A model generated the notes under the pieces. The model made no database searches and was not told the origin of the DNA. It was given only the letters and a program-made list of their open reading frames with translations. A DNA stretch of 64,000 nucleotides, taken from assembly GCF_042610495.1 (NCBI RefSeq), contig NZ_JBHGAP010000003.1:1-64000 (forward strand), given 5' to 3'. Of this stretch, positions 1 to 8,403 are shown in pieces (position 1 is the stretch's first letter; each line of letters begins with the position of its first letter). The position numbers and the translations under genes were made by a program. The DNA comes from RU20A sp042610495 (lineage in GTDB: Bacteria > Pseudomonadota > Alphaproteobacteria > Rhizobiales > Rhizobiaceae).

Positions 1-46
1 TTGGCCAAGCCAAATATCCGCGCGTTGGGAAACCAAACGCGCTCGG

Positions 47-123
<77 letters not shown>

Positions 124-155
124 TCTCAAATTGCGATATCAAATCGCGCAGATCA

Positions 156-180
156 GCCGCCCCACCCGGGCGGCTTTTTT
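156..180 (+). terminator. Rho-independent terminator of the initiator tRNA
   Basis: A 7-bp GC-only stem (156-162 with 168-174) around a 5-nt loop is followed by six T residues at 175-180. Its position directly after the tRNA fits termination of that transcript. Confidence 0.88.
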
Positions 181-282
181 GCGTTTCCGGGCGCCAAAAA
201 AGCCGCAGCTTCTCTGATCTGATACCCTGACCTTCCGCCAGAATTTGGGAAGAGTCCGTCATATCAAGAAGACGAACGGGTT

Positions 283-387
283 AAGCGTTCACGAGTCACC
301 GGCGGACAGATCATCGGCATACTGAACAAGCAGGAGGCGGGCGCGAAGACGGTTGATGTCTGCTGCGCCATCAAAGTCCTCACCTGA
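283..387 (+). pseudogene. remnant of an IS3-family transposase OrfA N-terminus
   Basis: Reading forward from 283, codons 1-28 give a peptide (KRSRVTGGQIIGILNKQEAG, then AKTVDVCC) that closely resembles the N-terminus of IS3-family OrfA proteins (typically MKRSRFTEEQIIGILKEQEAG in my memory of the family). The ATG is replaced, the match stops near 366, and the frame ends at a stop at 385-387. Only the first third of OrfA is left and no OrfB is visible. The rest of the 181-487 interval has no gene I can support. It is probably scar tissue of an old insertion between the tRNA and the convergent peptidase gene. Confidence 0.6.
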
Positions 388-487
388 GGGAAGCGTTGAT
401 CGCATCGCAGCCCTCCTGTTTGCGGCAGGCAATCAGATTCACCACCTGTCGCAAAGGCCAAAGGGTCGGGATCAGCGAAGTAGCTTA

Positions 488-1984
488 TCAGATCTTGTCG
501 AGCGGCCAGATCGGTCTCCTGACGCGGATATAGGGTCGCAAGGCCGCTCTCGGTGTCGCGAGAGCACCGCTGTCGCAAACGATGACCTTGCCGGCCAGAG
601 GCTCGAAGGCGGCGCGGAAGTGCTGCATGGACTTGACGACGAGGAAGGTCAGCCGTTCCGGCACGATGCCGAAGGCGCGGACCTGTTGCTGGTCCAGCAT
701 CTGGCCGGGCTGGGAGACGACGAGCACGTCGATGCCGTGGGTGCGGAAGACGGCGGTGGGGCCGAAGGTGTGGGTGATGCCGCCGAGGATGGGGCCGTCA
801 CCGGTGTAGAGGCCGTCGGAGAGATGCTCGATGCGTCCCGTCAGCGTCAGCGGCCCGCCGCCGAAGGCCGGATCCACCTTGCCGCCGAGCGGCAGGGTGA
901 CGGTGTCGCCGACCGCATGCCGGTGAAGGATTGCAGCCGCTTCCGGGTCGATGATCGGGGCGAAGGCCCCGCCGGTGGCGCCGGCCTCGATGAGGGCGGC
1001 CAGCAGGGCGGTCGCGTCGCCATAGGCGCCGGCGCCGGGATTGTCGGCATAGTCGGCAATGATCAGCGGGCGGCCGGCCGCGGGGAAATCGCGGGCCATC
1101 TGCGCTGCCTCGGCCGGCGTCAGGAAGGTATTGGAGACGCTCCCGCGCTGTTCCCAGATCGTGTCGGCGATCTCCTCGGCCATGCGGCGGGCCGTCTCGG
1201 CCGCGCCTTCGACGGCGAGGTCGTGGGTGACGAGCACGGTCGGGCCGGCCTCGGCGACATCGGCTTCGGCGAAGGAGGCGTTGATGGAGACGGCGAGGAT
1301 GCCGGGCGTTGCCTCGAAGGCTCTGGCGCGGGCGTAAAGACTGGCCGTCTCCGGCACGTCCGTGCGGCCGGAATTGGCCTCCTCCAGCATCGGCCGGTGG
1401 GCGCGGCAGGTGGCAGGGCGCGTCACCCCGCGCATGGCGGCATCGAGCAGCCGGCCGGCATGGCGGCCGGTCTCGCGCATGTCCACATGCGGATAGGTCT
1501 TGTAGGAGACGAAGATCTGCGCCTTGGCGATCATGGCCGGTGTTGCGATGGCATGCAGGTCGAGCGTCACGGCGATCGGCAGCTCCGGGCCGACGATGGC
1601 GCGCAGGCGCGACAGAAGCTCGCCTTCGCCATCCTCGCAGAAATCGGGCACCATGGCGCCGTGCAGGCCGAGCAGGATGCCGTCCAGCCGGTCCTTCTCT
1701 TCGCGTGCGGCATCGCAGATCAGCCCGGCAATATGGTCGAAGGCCTCGCGAGAGACGCGGGCGCCGGGTGTCGCATGGGCGGAGACGACGTGGCGGATCT
1801 CCCAGCCGGCCGCGCGGCCCGCATCGAGAAAGCCGGCGATCTCGGCATTCACGTCGCCGAAGCGGCGGATGGCATCCTCGCCGAGATCGAGCGTTTCGGC
1901 CCGGAAAGTGGCAAGGTCCGTGCTGCCCTTCTTGAAGGTGTTGCTTTCATGGACGAATTCGGCAGTGAGAACACGCAAAGCCAT
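488..1984 (-). CDS. M81-family (MlrC-type) metallopeptidase
   Basis: A 498-residue protein of the MlrC/DUF1485 family, zinc enzymes named after the linear-microcystin peptidase. Family signatures are visible: HESNTF at residues 12-17, then LLGLHGAM and VTLDLHA in the N-terminal domain. The ATG at 1984 was preferred over an in-frame ATG 90 nt upstream because the family begins right at the MALRVL strand and the longer form runs back into the upstream ATPase gene. It is the last gene of an operon of regulator, peptide-binding protein, two permeases, two ATPases and peptidase, so it probably hydrolyses an amide or peptide imported by that transporter. Substrate unknown; it could also act as an N-acyl amino acid deacylase (inference). 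Confidence 0.85.
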   Translation of the reverse strand: MALRVLTAEFVHESNTFKKGSTDLATFRAETLDLGEDAIRRFGDVNAEIAGFLDAGRAAGWEIRHVVSAHATPGARVSREAFDHIAGLICDAAREEKDRLDGILLGLHGAMVPDFCEDGEGELLSRLRAIVGPELPIAVTLDLHAIATPAMIAKAQIFVSYKTYPHVDMRETGRHAGRLLDAAMRGVTRPATCRAHRPMLEEANSGRTDVPETASLYARARAFEATPGILAVSINASFAEADVAEAGPTVLVTHDLAVEGAAETARRMAEEIADTIWEQRGSVSNTFLTPAEAAQMARDFPAAGRPLIIADYADNPGAGAYGDATALLAALIEAGATGGAFAPIIDPEAAAILHRHAVGDTVTLPLGGKVDPAFGGGPLTLTGRIEHLSDGLYTGDGPILGGITHTFGPTAVFRTHGIDVLVVSQPGQMLDQQQVRAFGIVPERLTFLVVKSMQHFRAAFEPLAGKVIVCDSGALATPRAALRPYIRVRRPIWPLDKI

Positions 1985-2001
1985 GGGGGTATCCTGAAAC
2001 G

Positions 2002-2952
2002 TCAGAGCGGGTGGAAGCAGGCGACGGCGTGGCCGCCGGCATCCGTGGAGAGCGTGGGATTTTCGCTGCGGCACCGATCGCTGGCGTGCGGACAGCGCCC
2101 GGCAAAGGCGCAGCCGGGCGGCAGGTTGAAAGGCGAGGGGATCTCTCCCGACAGCGGCGCGATCTCGCGGCGCGCGGCGGGATCCGGCGAAAAGCTGGAG
2201 GCGAGCAGGGCGGCCGTATAGGGATGGCGGGGTGCGGCACGGGGATCGGCGAGGACTTCGCAGACCGCGCCGAGATACATGACGACGATGCGGTCGCAGA
2301 CGTAACGCACCAGCGCGAGATCGTGGGAAATGAAGAGATAGGTGAGGCCGAACCGCTCCCTGAGCGATGAGATCAGGTCGATGATCTGCGCCTGGATCGA
2401 CACGTCGAGCGAGGCGGTGGGTTCGTCGAGCACCACGAGATCGGGCCGAAGGGCCAGCGCCCGCGCAATGCCGATGCGCTGGCGCTGGCCGCCGGAGAGC
2501 TGGTGCGGATAGTGTTGAGCGGTCGCGGCCGGCAGGCCGACGGCCTCCAGCATCGCGCCGACCGTGCCCGCTGGCATGGCCTGCCTCTGCACGACGAAGG
2601 GTTCCTTCAGCACATCGGCGATGGAATAGCGCGGGTCGAGCGAGGAATAGGGGTCCTGGAAGACCATGGCCATGCGCCGGCGCGCGGCGCGCAGGGCCGG
2701 TGCGGAGAGCGTGGTCAGATCCGTGCCATCGAGGCGGACGCGGCCGGAGGTCGGCTCGATCAGGCGCAGCACGAGACGGGCCAGCGTGGATTTCCCGCAG
2801 CCGGATTCGCCGACCACGCCCACCATCTCGCCCTTGCCGATGGACAGCGTCACATCGCGCACCGCCGTCATGCTGTGCGGCTTTTTCATGAGGCCGCCAC
2901 CGGTCAGAAACCGTTTCGTGAGGCGGTCGAGGGTGAGGAAGGGCTCGGTCAC
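2002..2952 (-). CDS. oligopeptide ABC transporter ATP-binding protein (DppF/OppF type)
   Basis: A 316-residue cytoplasmic ATPase. Walker A (GESGCGKST), the signature LSGGQRQRIGIARALA and Walker B (LVVLDEPTASLD) are all present. The C-terminal oligopeptide-transporter extension with its cysteine-containing CAFAGRCPHA segment marks the DppF/OppF class. The start is GTG at 2952, because its GTG overlaps the TGA of the upstream ATPase (GTGA), the translational-coupling arrangement used throughout this operon; a longer ATG start at 2979 is possible. It pairs with the neighbouring DppD-type subunit to drive import. Confidence 0.88.
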   Translation of the reverse strand: MTEPFLTLDRLTKRFLTGGGLMKKPHSMTAVRDVTLSIGKGEMVGVVGESGCGKSTLARLVLRLIEPTSGRVRLDGTDLTTLSAPALRAARRRMAMVFQDPYSSLDPRYSIADVLKEPFVVQRQAMPAGTVGAMLEAVGLPAATAQHYPHQLSGGQRQRIGIARALALRPDLVVLDEPTASLDVSIQAQIIDLISSLRERFGLTYLFISHDLALVRYVCDRIVVMYLGAVCEVLADPRAAPRHPYTAALLASSFSPDPAARREIAPLSGEIPSPFNLPPGCAFAGRCPHASDRCRSENPTLSTDAGGHAVACFHPL

Positions 2953-3914
2953 GGGGCCTCCGTCAGGGGGAAGTGGCAAGCAACCGCCCCGCCATCGGCG
3001 AGCCGGCTGAGCGCCGGATGCCCCTGCCGGCAGGCATCGGCCGCCGCCGCACAGCGCGGGTGGAAGCGGCAGCCTTCCGGATAGCGGCCGGCGGTCGGCA
3101 CGGCGCCGGGAATGCCGTGCAGGCTGCCCGGCGCCATGCCTGCGCGCGGGATGCAGCCGATGAGGGCGGCGGTATAGGGATGCGCCGGCGCGGCGAAGAT
3201 CGGCGAGACCGCGCGCATCTCCGCGATCCGGCCGGCATAGAGCACCGCGACGCGGTCGCAGACCTGCGCCACCACGCCCATGTCATGGGTGATCAGCAAG
3301 AGGGCCAGGCCGCGCTGGCGGGCGAGCTGGGTGAGGATCTGGATGATCTGCGCCTGCACGGTGACATCGAGCGCGGTCGTCGGTTCGTCGGCGATGATGA
3401 GGTCGGGTTCGCCCGCCAGCGCCATGGCGATCACGATGCGCTGCTTCATGCCGCCGGAGAGCTGGTGCGGATAGGCCTGCGCGACCGCGGCGGGTTCGGG
3501 AATGCGCAGCTGCGCCAGAAGGTCGAGCGTGCGCAGGCGCGCCGCATCCGGGGAAAGGCCGAGATGCAGGCGCGAGACGACGTCCACCTGTTCGCCGATG
3601 CGCTGCACGCCATCGAGCGCCGTCATCGGGTTCTGCATGACGAAGCCGATCCGCTTGCCGCGCAGCCGGCGGCGCTCCGCCTCGGGCAGGGTTGTCAGCT
3701 CGGTGCCGTCGAAACGCAGGCTGCCGGCGCTGATGCGCCCGCCGATCAGCGGCAGGAGACCGGTGATGGCGAGCGCCGTCAGCGACTTGCCGGAGCCGCT
3801 TTCGCCGACGAGGCCGAGGATCTCGCCGCGGTCGAGCGTCAGGCTGACGCCGTCCAGCAGGCGGGTGCGGCCGATCTCCACGCCCATGTCGCTGAGGGTG
3901 AGCAGGGCGGTCAT
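2949..3914 (-). CDS. oligopeptide ABC transporter ATP-binding protein (DppD/OppD type)
   Basis: A 321-residue ATPase with Walker A GESGSGKSL, signature LSGGMKQRIVIAMALA and Walker B LIIADEPTTALD, a combination typical of DppD/OppD. The C-terminal CRFHPRC segment is the usual oligopeptide-ATPase extension. Its ATG (3914) overlaps the TGA of the upstream permease by ATGA, which decides the start. It forms the heterodimeric motor with the downstream DppF-type subunit. Confidence 0.9.
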   Translation of the reverse strand: MTALLTLSDMGVEIGRTRLLDGVSLTLDRGEILGLVGESGSGKSLTALAITGLLPLIGGRISAGSLRFDGTELTTLPEAERRRLRGKRIGFVMQNPMTALDGVQRIGEQVDVVSRLHLGLSPDAARLRTLDLLAQLRIPEPAAVAQAYPHQLSGGMKQRIVIAMALAGEPDLIIADEPTTALDVTVQAQIIQILTQLARQRGLALLLITHDMGVVAQVCDRVAVLYAGRIAEMRAVSPIFAAPAHPYTAALIGCIPRAGMAPGSLHGIPGAVPTAGRYPEGCRFHPRCAAAADACRQGHPALSRLADGGAVACHFPLTEAP

Positions 3915-4774
3915 TCCGTCCTCCGGATCTTGGCCCTGATGTCGAGCGCGGCGATCAGGCCATCGCCGAAGAGATTGATGGCAATGACGGTGATGGCGAC
4001 GGCAAGGCCGGGAAAGATGATGATCCAGGGCGCCTTGAAGAGCAGGCCGGAGCCGGAGGACATCATCGCGCCCCAGCTCGGCACAGGCGGCTGGGCTCCG
4101 AGCCCGAAAAAGCCGAGGGTGGCTTCGAGGATGATGGCATCGCCGGTGGCCAGCATGGCGCTGACCAGCACCGGGGCCAGCGCATTCGGCAGCAGGTGGC
4201 GAAAGAGAATGTGGGCGTGGCCGGCGCCCAGGCTGCGGGCGGCTTCCACATAGGTTTCCCCGCGCAGCGTCATGATCTGCGAGCGGGTCAGGCGGGCGAA
4301 CTGGGCGAGATAGGCGACCGCGATCGCCGCCATGGTGCCGCTGATGCCGGGGCCGATGATCGCCACCAGAATGAGGGCGATGAGGATTTCCGGGAAGGAC
4401 CAGCTGAGATCGACGACGGTGGTGACGGCGCGGTCGAAGGCGCCGCCGAAATAGCCCGCGGCGGCGCCCAGCGTCATGCCGCAGACGACGGAGATCAGGA
4501 TGGAGATGCTGCTGACGGACAGCGAGGTGCGCGCGCCATAGAGCAGCCGCGTCAGGAGATCGCGGCCGAATTCGTCCGTGCCGAGCAGATGGGTGGCGGA
4601 TGGCGGCTGGAAGGCTTCCTTCAGCACCTGCACGTCGTAGGCATAGGGTGTGATGAGCGGCGCGACGAGGGCGGCGAGCAGCACGCAGATCAGCCATCCG
4701 CCGCCGATGGCGCCGGCCGGGCGTCGGAAGATGGCTTTCAGGAAGGTCAGCTCCCGGGCGGCTCTCATCGTCAT
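3911..4774 (-). CDS. oligopeptide ABC transporter permease (DppC type)
   Basis: A 287-residue inner-membrane permease. The N-terminus has the DppC-type LLGTDEFGRDLLTRLLYGAR motif and the cytoplasmic EAA-like coupling loop appears as EAARSLGAGHAHILFRHLLP. About six hydrophobic segments are visible. Start and stop both overlap neighbours by ATGA, so it is translationally coupled inside the operon. With the DppB-type subunit it forms the translocation pore. Confidence 0.9.
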   Translation of the reverse strand: MTMRAARELTFLKAIFRRPAGAIGGGWLICVLLAALVAPLITPYAYDVQVLKEAFQPPSATHLLGTDEFGRDLLTRLLYGARTSLSVSSISILISVVCGMTLGAAAGYFGGAFDRAVTTVVDLSWSFPEILIALILVAIIGPGISGTMAAIAVAYLAQFARLTRSQIMTLRGETYVEAARSLGAGHAHILFRHLLPNALAPVLVSAMLATGDAIILEATLGFFGLGAQPPVPSWGAMMSSGSGLLFKAPWIIIFPGLAVAITVIAINLFGDGLIAALDIRAKIRRTE

Positions 4775-5691
4775 GCTCCCTGCCCGCGCGGATCCATGGC
4801 GGCCTGCAGGAGGTCGCCGAGAAGCGTGCCGAGCATGACGGCCATGGCGAGCATCAGCAGGCTCGCCTGCACCACGGGATAATCATGCTGGCTGAGCGCC
4901 TTGATGAGGAGCGTGCCGAGACCCGGCCGCGCGAAGACGACCTCGACCGTCACGGCGCCGCCGAGGATCCAGCCGATGCGCAGCGCGACGATGGTGACGA
5001 CGGGGATCAGCGCGTGGCGCAGCACGTGGCGGAACTGGATGGTGAGCGGCGACAGACCCTTGGCATGCAGCAGCATGACGAAATCACGCCCGGCAATATC
5101 CACCATGGCGACGCGGGTGATGCGGGCCACGAGTGCGGTGCCGCCGAGCCCGATGGTGAGCACGGGCAGCACCAGCGAGGTCCAGCCGCGCGCGCCGGAG
5201 ACGGGGAACCAGCCGAGCTCGACGGAAAAGCCGAGGATCAGCAGCAGGCCGAGCCAGAAGCTCGGCAGCGTCGAGCCGATGAGCACGCCGCCCATGATGA
5301 CGCGGTCGATGAGGCGATCGCGGTAGAGCGCGGCGATGAAACCGAGTGCGATACCCATGAGGGTGGAGAAGGCAAGCGCCAGCCCGCCGAGCGCAAGCGA
5401 ATAGGGCAGGGCCTGGCCGATCAGGTCGGCCACCGGCCGGCGCGCCACGATGGCCGTGCCGAGATCGCCGGACAGGAGATTGCCGAGCCAGATCGCATAT
5501 TGCACCGGCAGGGGCCGATCGAGGCCGTAGCGCGCCATCATCTCCGCGCGCTGCTCCACGGGCGCCCCGACCTTCAGGAGATTGTCGATCGGGTCGCCCG
5601 GGAGGAGATGCAGGATGAGAAAGATGACGACGGAGACCGCGAGGAACACGGGCACCAGCATGAGGATGCGCCTGAGGGCATAGGCAAGCAT
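4771..5691 (-). CDS. oligopeptide ABC transporter permease (DppB type)
   Basis: A 306-residue permease with the DppB hallmarks: an N-terminal membrane segment, the periplasmic LPGDPIDNLL and YGLDRPLPVQYAIWLGNLLSGDLG-like region, and the coupling loop around AKGLSPLTIQFRHVLRHALI. It starts 27 nt after the binding-protein stop and its stop overlaps the DppC-type start. Confidence 0.9.
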   Translation of the reverse strand: MLAYALRRILMLVPVFLAVSVVIFLILHLLPGDPIDNLLKVGAPVEQRAEMMARYGLDRPLPVQYAIWLGNLLSGDLGTAIVARRPVADLIGQALPYSLALGGLALAFSTLMGIALGFIAALYRDRLIDRVIMGGVLIGSTLPSFWLGLLLILGFSVELGWFPVSGARGWTSLVLPVLTIGLGGTALVARITRVAMVDIAGRDFVMLLHAKGLSPLTIQFRHVLRHALIPVVTIVALRIGWILGGAVTVEVVFARPGLGTLLIKALSQHDYPVVQASLLMLAMAVMLGTLLGDLLQAAMDPRGQGA

Positions 5692-5718
5692 GGGCGGTTC
5701 CTCGCGATGTCGTGCCGC

Positions 5719-7302
5719 CTACTCCTTCACGTCCATGTCCATGATCACGGTCGCACCCACCGACGGGGAGTGGATCTCGGCCGGCAGAACGAGGCGGTCC
5801 TTGTTGTAGCTGACAGAGGTCACGGGCTGGTAGATCGGCGCCATCGGATATTGCGAGAGCACATATTCATGGTAGGCGGTGAAGTTCTTGATGCGCTCGG
5901 CCATGTTCTTCGAGCCGCTGAGCGCGGTTTTGCGCAGTGCCTCCGCCTTGGGATCGTTGAACATGGAGACGTTCGGATAACCGAGGCGATCGCCACCGAA
6001 GAACCAGTCGATGATGTCGGCATTGTCCCAGTTGTAGGAGCGCACGGCGAGTTGCTGGTTGCCGCTCTTGTACTGGTCGCGGATGGCGGAGCTGTCGAAG
6101 GTGGTGATGTCGCTGTCGATGCCGACGGCCTTCAGCTCGGCCTGCACGACTTCGGTCAGGCGGCGGAAGCTGGAGTCGCTCTGGGTCCACAGCGAGACCT
6201 TCAGCGGCTTGCCGTCCTTCACGCGCACGCCGTCGGCGCCCTTCTTCCAGCCGGCTTCGTCCAGCAGCGCGTTGGAGCGATCCGGATCGTAGGAAATCCT
6301 GTATTTCGGATCGACCTTGGATTCCGGCAGGGCCGAGATCAGGAAGGTATTGGCGACGTCGCCGACGCCGCCGTAGACGGAATCCAGAATTTCCTTCTGG
6401 TTGATCGCCTTCGCAGCGGCCTCGCGGACGCGAATGTCCGTGAAGGGCTCCTTCGTCACGTTGATCGGCATGTAGGCCACGTCCTGGCCCGGCAGGGTGA
6501 GGGTGGTGAGGTTTTCCTGCGCCTTCACCTCACCGAGGAAATCGGTGGGCACGCCGAGCAGCATGTCGACGCCGCCGGACTTCAGTTCGAGGAAGGCGGT
6601 GGAATCCTCGGCGATTTCGCGCAGCGTCAGCTTATCGATCTTCGCCGGCCCGCGGTTCTTGGCCAGCGGCGAGGCCCAGGCATAGTCCTCGTTGCGCACC
6701 AGCACGGTTTCCTGGCCGACGGTGAAGCTTTCCAGCTGGTAGGGGCCGGTGCCGTAGACTTCGGTGACGCCGTAATTGTCGCCGAGCGCCACGAAGGACT
6801 TCGGCTCGATGACGCTCAGATAGCTGGAGGAGAAGTTGTAGAGCAGGTTCGGCTCGGGGTTCGCCATGATGAACTTGACGGTGTAGTCGTCCACCACCTC
6901 GACCTTGGCGATCGCCTTGGTCATGTAGGCATTTTCGCTGGCCTTGAAGAGATCGAGCCACTTGACGATGGTTTCGGCGTTGAAGGGCTCGCCATTGTGG
7001 AATTTCACGCCCTTCTTGAGGTGAAACACCCAGGACATGCCGTCCGGCGCTTCTTCCCAGCTTTCGGCCAGCCAGGGATGGTAGCTGAGATCGGCGTCCT
7101 GCGAGACGAGGCGGTCGAAGATCAGCGTCGTGCCGATGTTGAGATTGGAGGCCTTGATGGGGTTGTAGGTCGGCGCGCCCACCTCGTTGGTCGCCAGCAC
7201 GATGACGGCTTCCTTGGCGAGTGCCGCGCCGTGGCCTGCCATGAGGGCCGCAAGGCTGATGCCGGCGGCGATGAGGGTTTTGCGAAGGGTGATCGGGTTC
7301 AT
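5719..7302 (-). CDS. periplasmic peptide-binding protein, SBP family 5 (DppA/OppA type)
   Basis: A 527-residue binding protein beginning with a Sec signal peptide (charged MNPITLRK, hydrophobic core, cleavage likely after AALA at about residue 29). The mature part has the family 5 features LAESWEEAPDGMSWVFHLKK and GVKFHNGEPFNAETI. It captures the substrate in the periplasm for the downstream permeases. Family 5 members bind peptides, nickel, opines or glycosides; the racemase, acyltransferase and peptidase neighbours favour a peptide or acylated amino acid. Confidence 0.9.
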   Translation of the reverse strand: MNPITLRKTLIAAGISLAALMAGHGAALAKEAVIVLATNEVGAPTYNPIKASNLNIGTTLIFDRLVSQDADLSYHPWLAESWEEAPDGMSWVFHLKKGVKFHNGEPFNAETIVKWLDLFKASENAYMTKAIAKVEVVDDYTVKFIMANPEPNLLYNFSSSYLSVIEPKSFVALGDNYGVTEVYGTGPYQLESFTVGQETVLVRNEDYAWASPLAKNRGPAKIDKLTLREIAEDSTAFLELKSGGVDMLLGVPTDFLGEVKAQENLTTLTLPGQDVAYMPINVTKEPFTDIRVREAAAKAINQKEILDSVYGGVGDVANTFLISALPESKVDPKYRISYDPDRSNALLDEAGWKKGADGVRVKDGKPLKVSLWTQSDSSFRRLTEVVQAELKAVGIDSDITTFDSSAIRDQYKSGNQQLAVRSYNWDNADIIDWFFGGDRLGYPNVSMFNDPKAEALRKTALSGSKNMAERIKNFTAYHEYVLSQYPMAPIYQPVTSVSYNKDRLVLPAEIHSPSVGATVIMDMDVKE

Positions 7303-7345
7303 TTCGTTCCTCTCTTGGCTTTTGTTGATGCGGGGTGGTTGCCGA

Positions 7346-8290
7346 TCAGCCCTCCCGCGGCTGGCGGCGGGATGGCCCGGTGTGGCCGATGAAATCGCCG
7401 TAGAAGGCCGAGATCCGCGCCATGCGGGCCTCCACCTCGGCGCCGAGCTCCTTGAAGACGCCGTTGACGAGAAGGCCGATCAGCGAGGACATGGCCGAGG
7501 TCGTATCCCAGAAGTGGTTGAGGTCGGTCGGAACGGCGAAGACTTCGTCCACCGTTTCCAGCGCCCAGTCGCAATAGGGATCGGTGATGAGCGTCACGGG
7601 AATGCCCTCCCGGTGGGCGGCCTGGGCGAGATCGCGCGTCAGGCGCGAATAGCGGCGCCCGTCGATCAGCACCAGCGTGGTCTCTTCCGGCGGGGACAGA
7701 AGAATTTCGGCGAAGTGACCGCCGGCAATATCGGCCAGATGCACGCCGGGGCGCAGATATTGCAGATTGTGCACCAGCTCGCTGGCGTGCCCGCGCTCGG
7801 TCTGGAAGCCGGCGACGAAGACCTGCCGCCGCCGCGCAAGCCGTTTGACGGCCGCGTCGAATGCCTCCGTCGCGGCCATCTCGTAGACGGTGACCAGCGC
7901 GGCCATTTCCTTCTCCAGCGCGCGGGCGAGTTCCCCGGTGCCGGCCTGGCTGCGACGGTGGAAGTCCTGGAGACGATCGCCGATCAGCCAGGCCTGGCCG
8001 CCGAGATCCGCCTGCAGCACGCTCTTCAGGTCCTTCAGGCTGCGATAGCCGATGGTGCGGCAGAAGCGGCCGATGGAGGCTTCGGAAACCCCCACCTTGG
8101 CGCCGACTGCCGCTGCCGTCTCGAAGGGAAGCGTTTGCAGATTGGTCAGCAGGTAGGCGGCGATGGCGCGTTCCGTCGGGGTGCCGTCCGCAGCCGATTG
8201 CGACAGGCGCTGGCGCAGGTCGCCGCCCAAGCTCTCCCCCGCCCTTGCGCCCTCCGTCGTCTGTCGCTGCTCGCCATCCTTTGCCGACAT
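7346..8290 (-). CDS. RpiR/MurR-family transcriptional regulator (HTH + SIS)
   Basis: A 314-residue regulator with an N-terminal RpiR helix-turn-helix (about residues 40-95, including VGVSEASIGRFCRTIGY) and a C-terminal SIS domain (about 140-275) that usually binds a phosphosugar or related effector. It is the first gene of the transporter operon, 43 nt before the binding protein, and is divergent from the racemase gene. It therefore probably controls both transcripts from the 8291-8403 intergenic region. An RpiR regulator ahead of a peptide or amino acid gene set is less usual than ahead of sugar genes. Confidence 0.88.
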   Translation of the reverse strand: MSAKDGEQRQTTEGARAGESLGGDLRQRLSQSAADGTPTERAIAAYLLTNLQTLPFETAAAVGAKVGVSEASIGRFCRTIGYRSLKDLKSVLQADLGGQAWLIGDRLQDFHRRSQAGTGELARALEKEMAALVTVYEMAATEAFDAAVKRLARRRQVFVAGFQTERGHASELVHNLQYLRPGVHLADIAGGHFAEILLSPPEETTLVLIDGRRYSRLTRDLAQAAHREGIPVTLITDPYCDWALETVDEVFAVPTDLNHFWDTTSAMSSLIGLLVNGVFKELGAEVEARMARISAFYGDFIGHTGPSRRQPREG

Positions 8291-8313
8291 CGCGCTGTCT
8301 CCTCTGGGGAAAG

Positions 8314-8342
8314 TTGACAGATCGCTGACATGCAGTCAATAA
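8314..8342 (+). promoter_or_regulatory. candidate promoter of the racemase gene
   Basis: TTGACA at 8314-8319 and CAATAA at 8337-8342 are separated by 17 bp, about 60 bp before the racemase ATG. An imperfect inverted repeat with TGAC and GTCA arms lies in the spacer and could be an RpiR site. Based on hexamer resemblance only. Confidence 0.4.
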
Positions 8343-8403
8343 TGCAAGAAAACTAAAATTCTGGACGCCGGCTGACGGAGCGGTCGGCGACGCGGGAGGG
8401 CCC

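Noticed and set aside
353..2221. 622-codon open frame on the plus strand opposite the M81 peptidase
   Set aside because: The translation is Arg/Gly/Asp-rich with no family motif, and it is antisense to a gene with clear MlrC signatures. High-GC codon bias makes such antisense frames common.
4885..7392. 835-codon open frame on the plus strand opposite the peptide-transporter genes
   Set aside because: It lies antisense to a permease and a binding protein with clear motifs, has biased composition and no recognisable domain.
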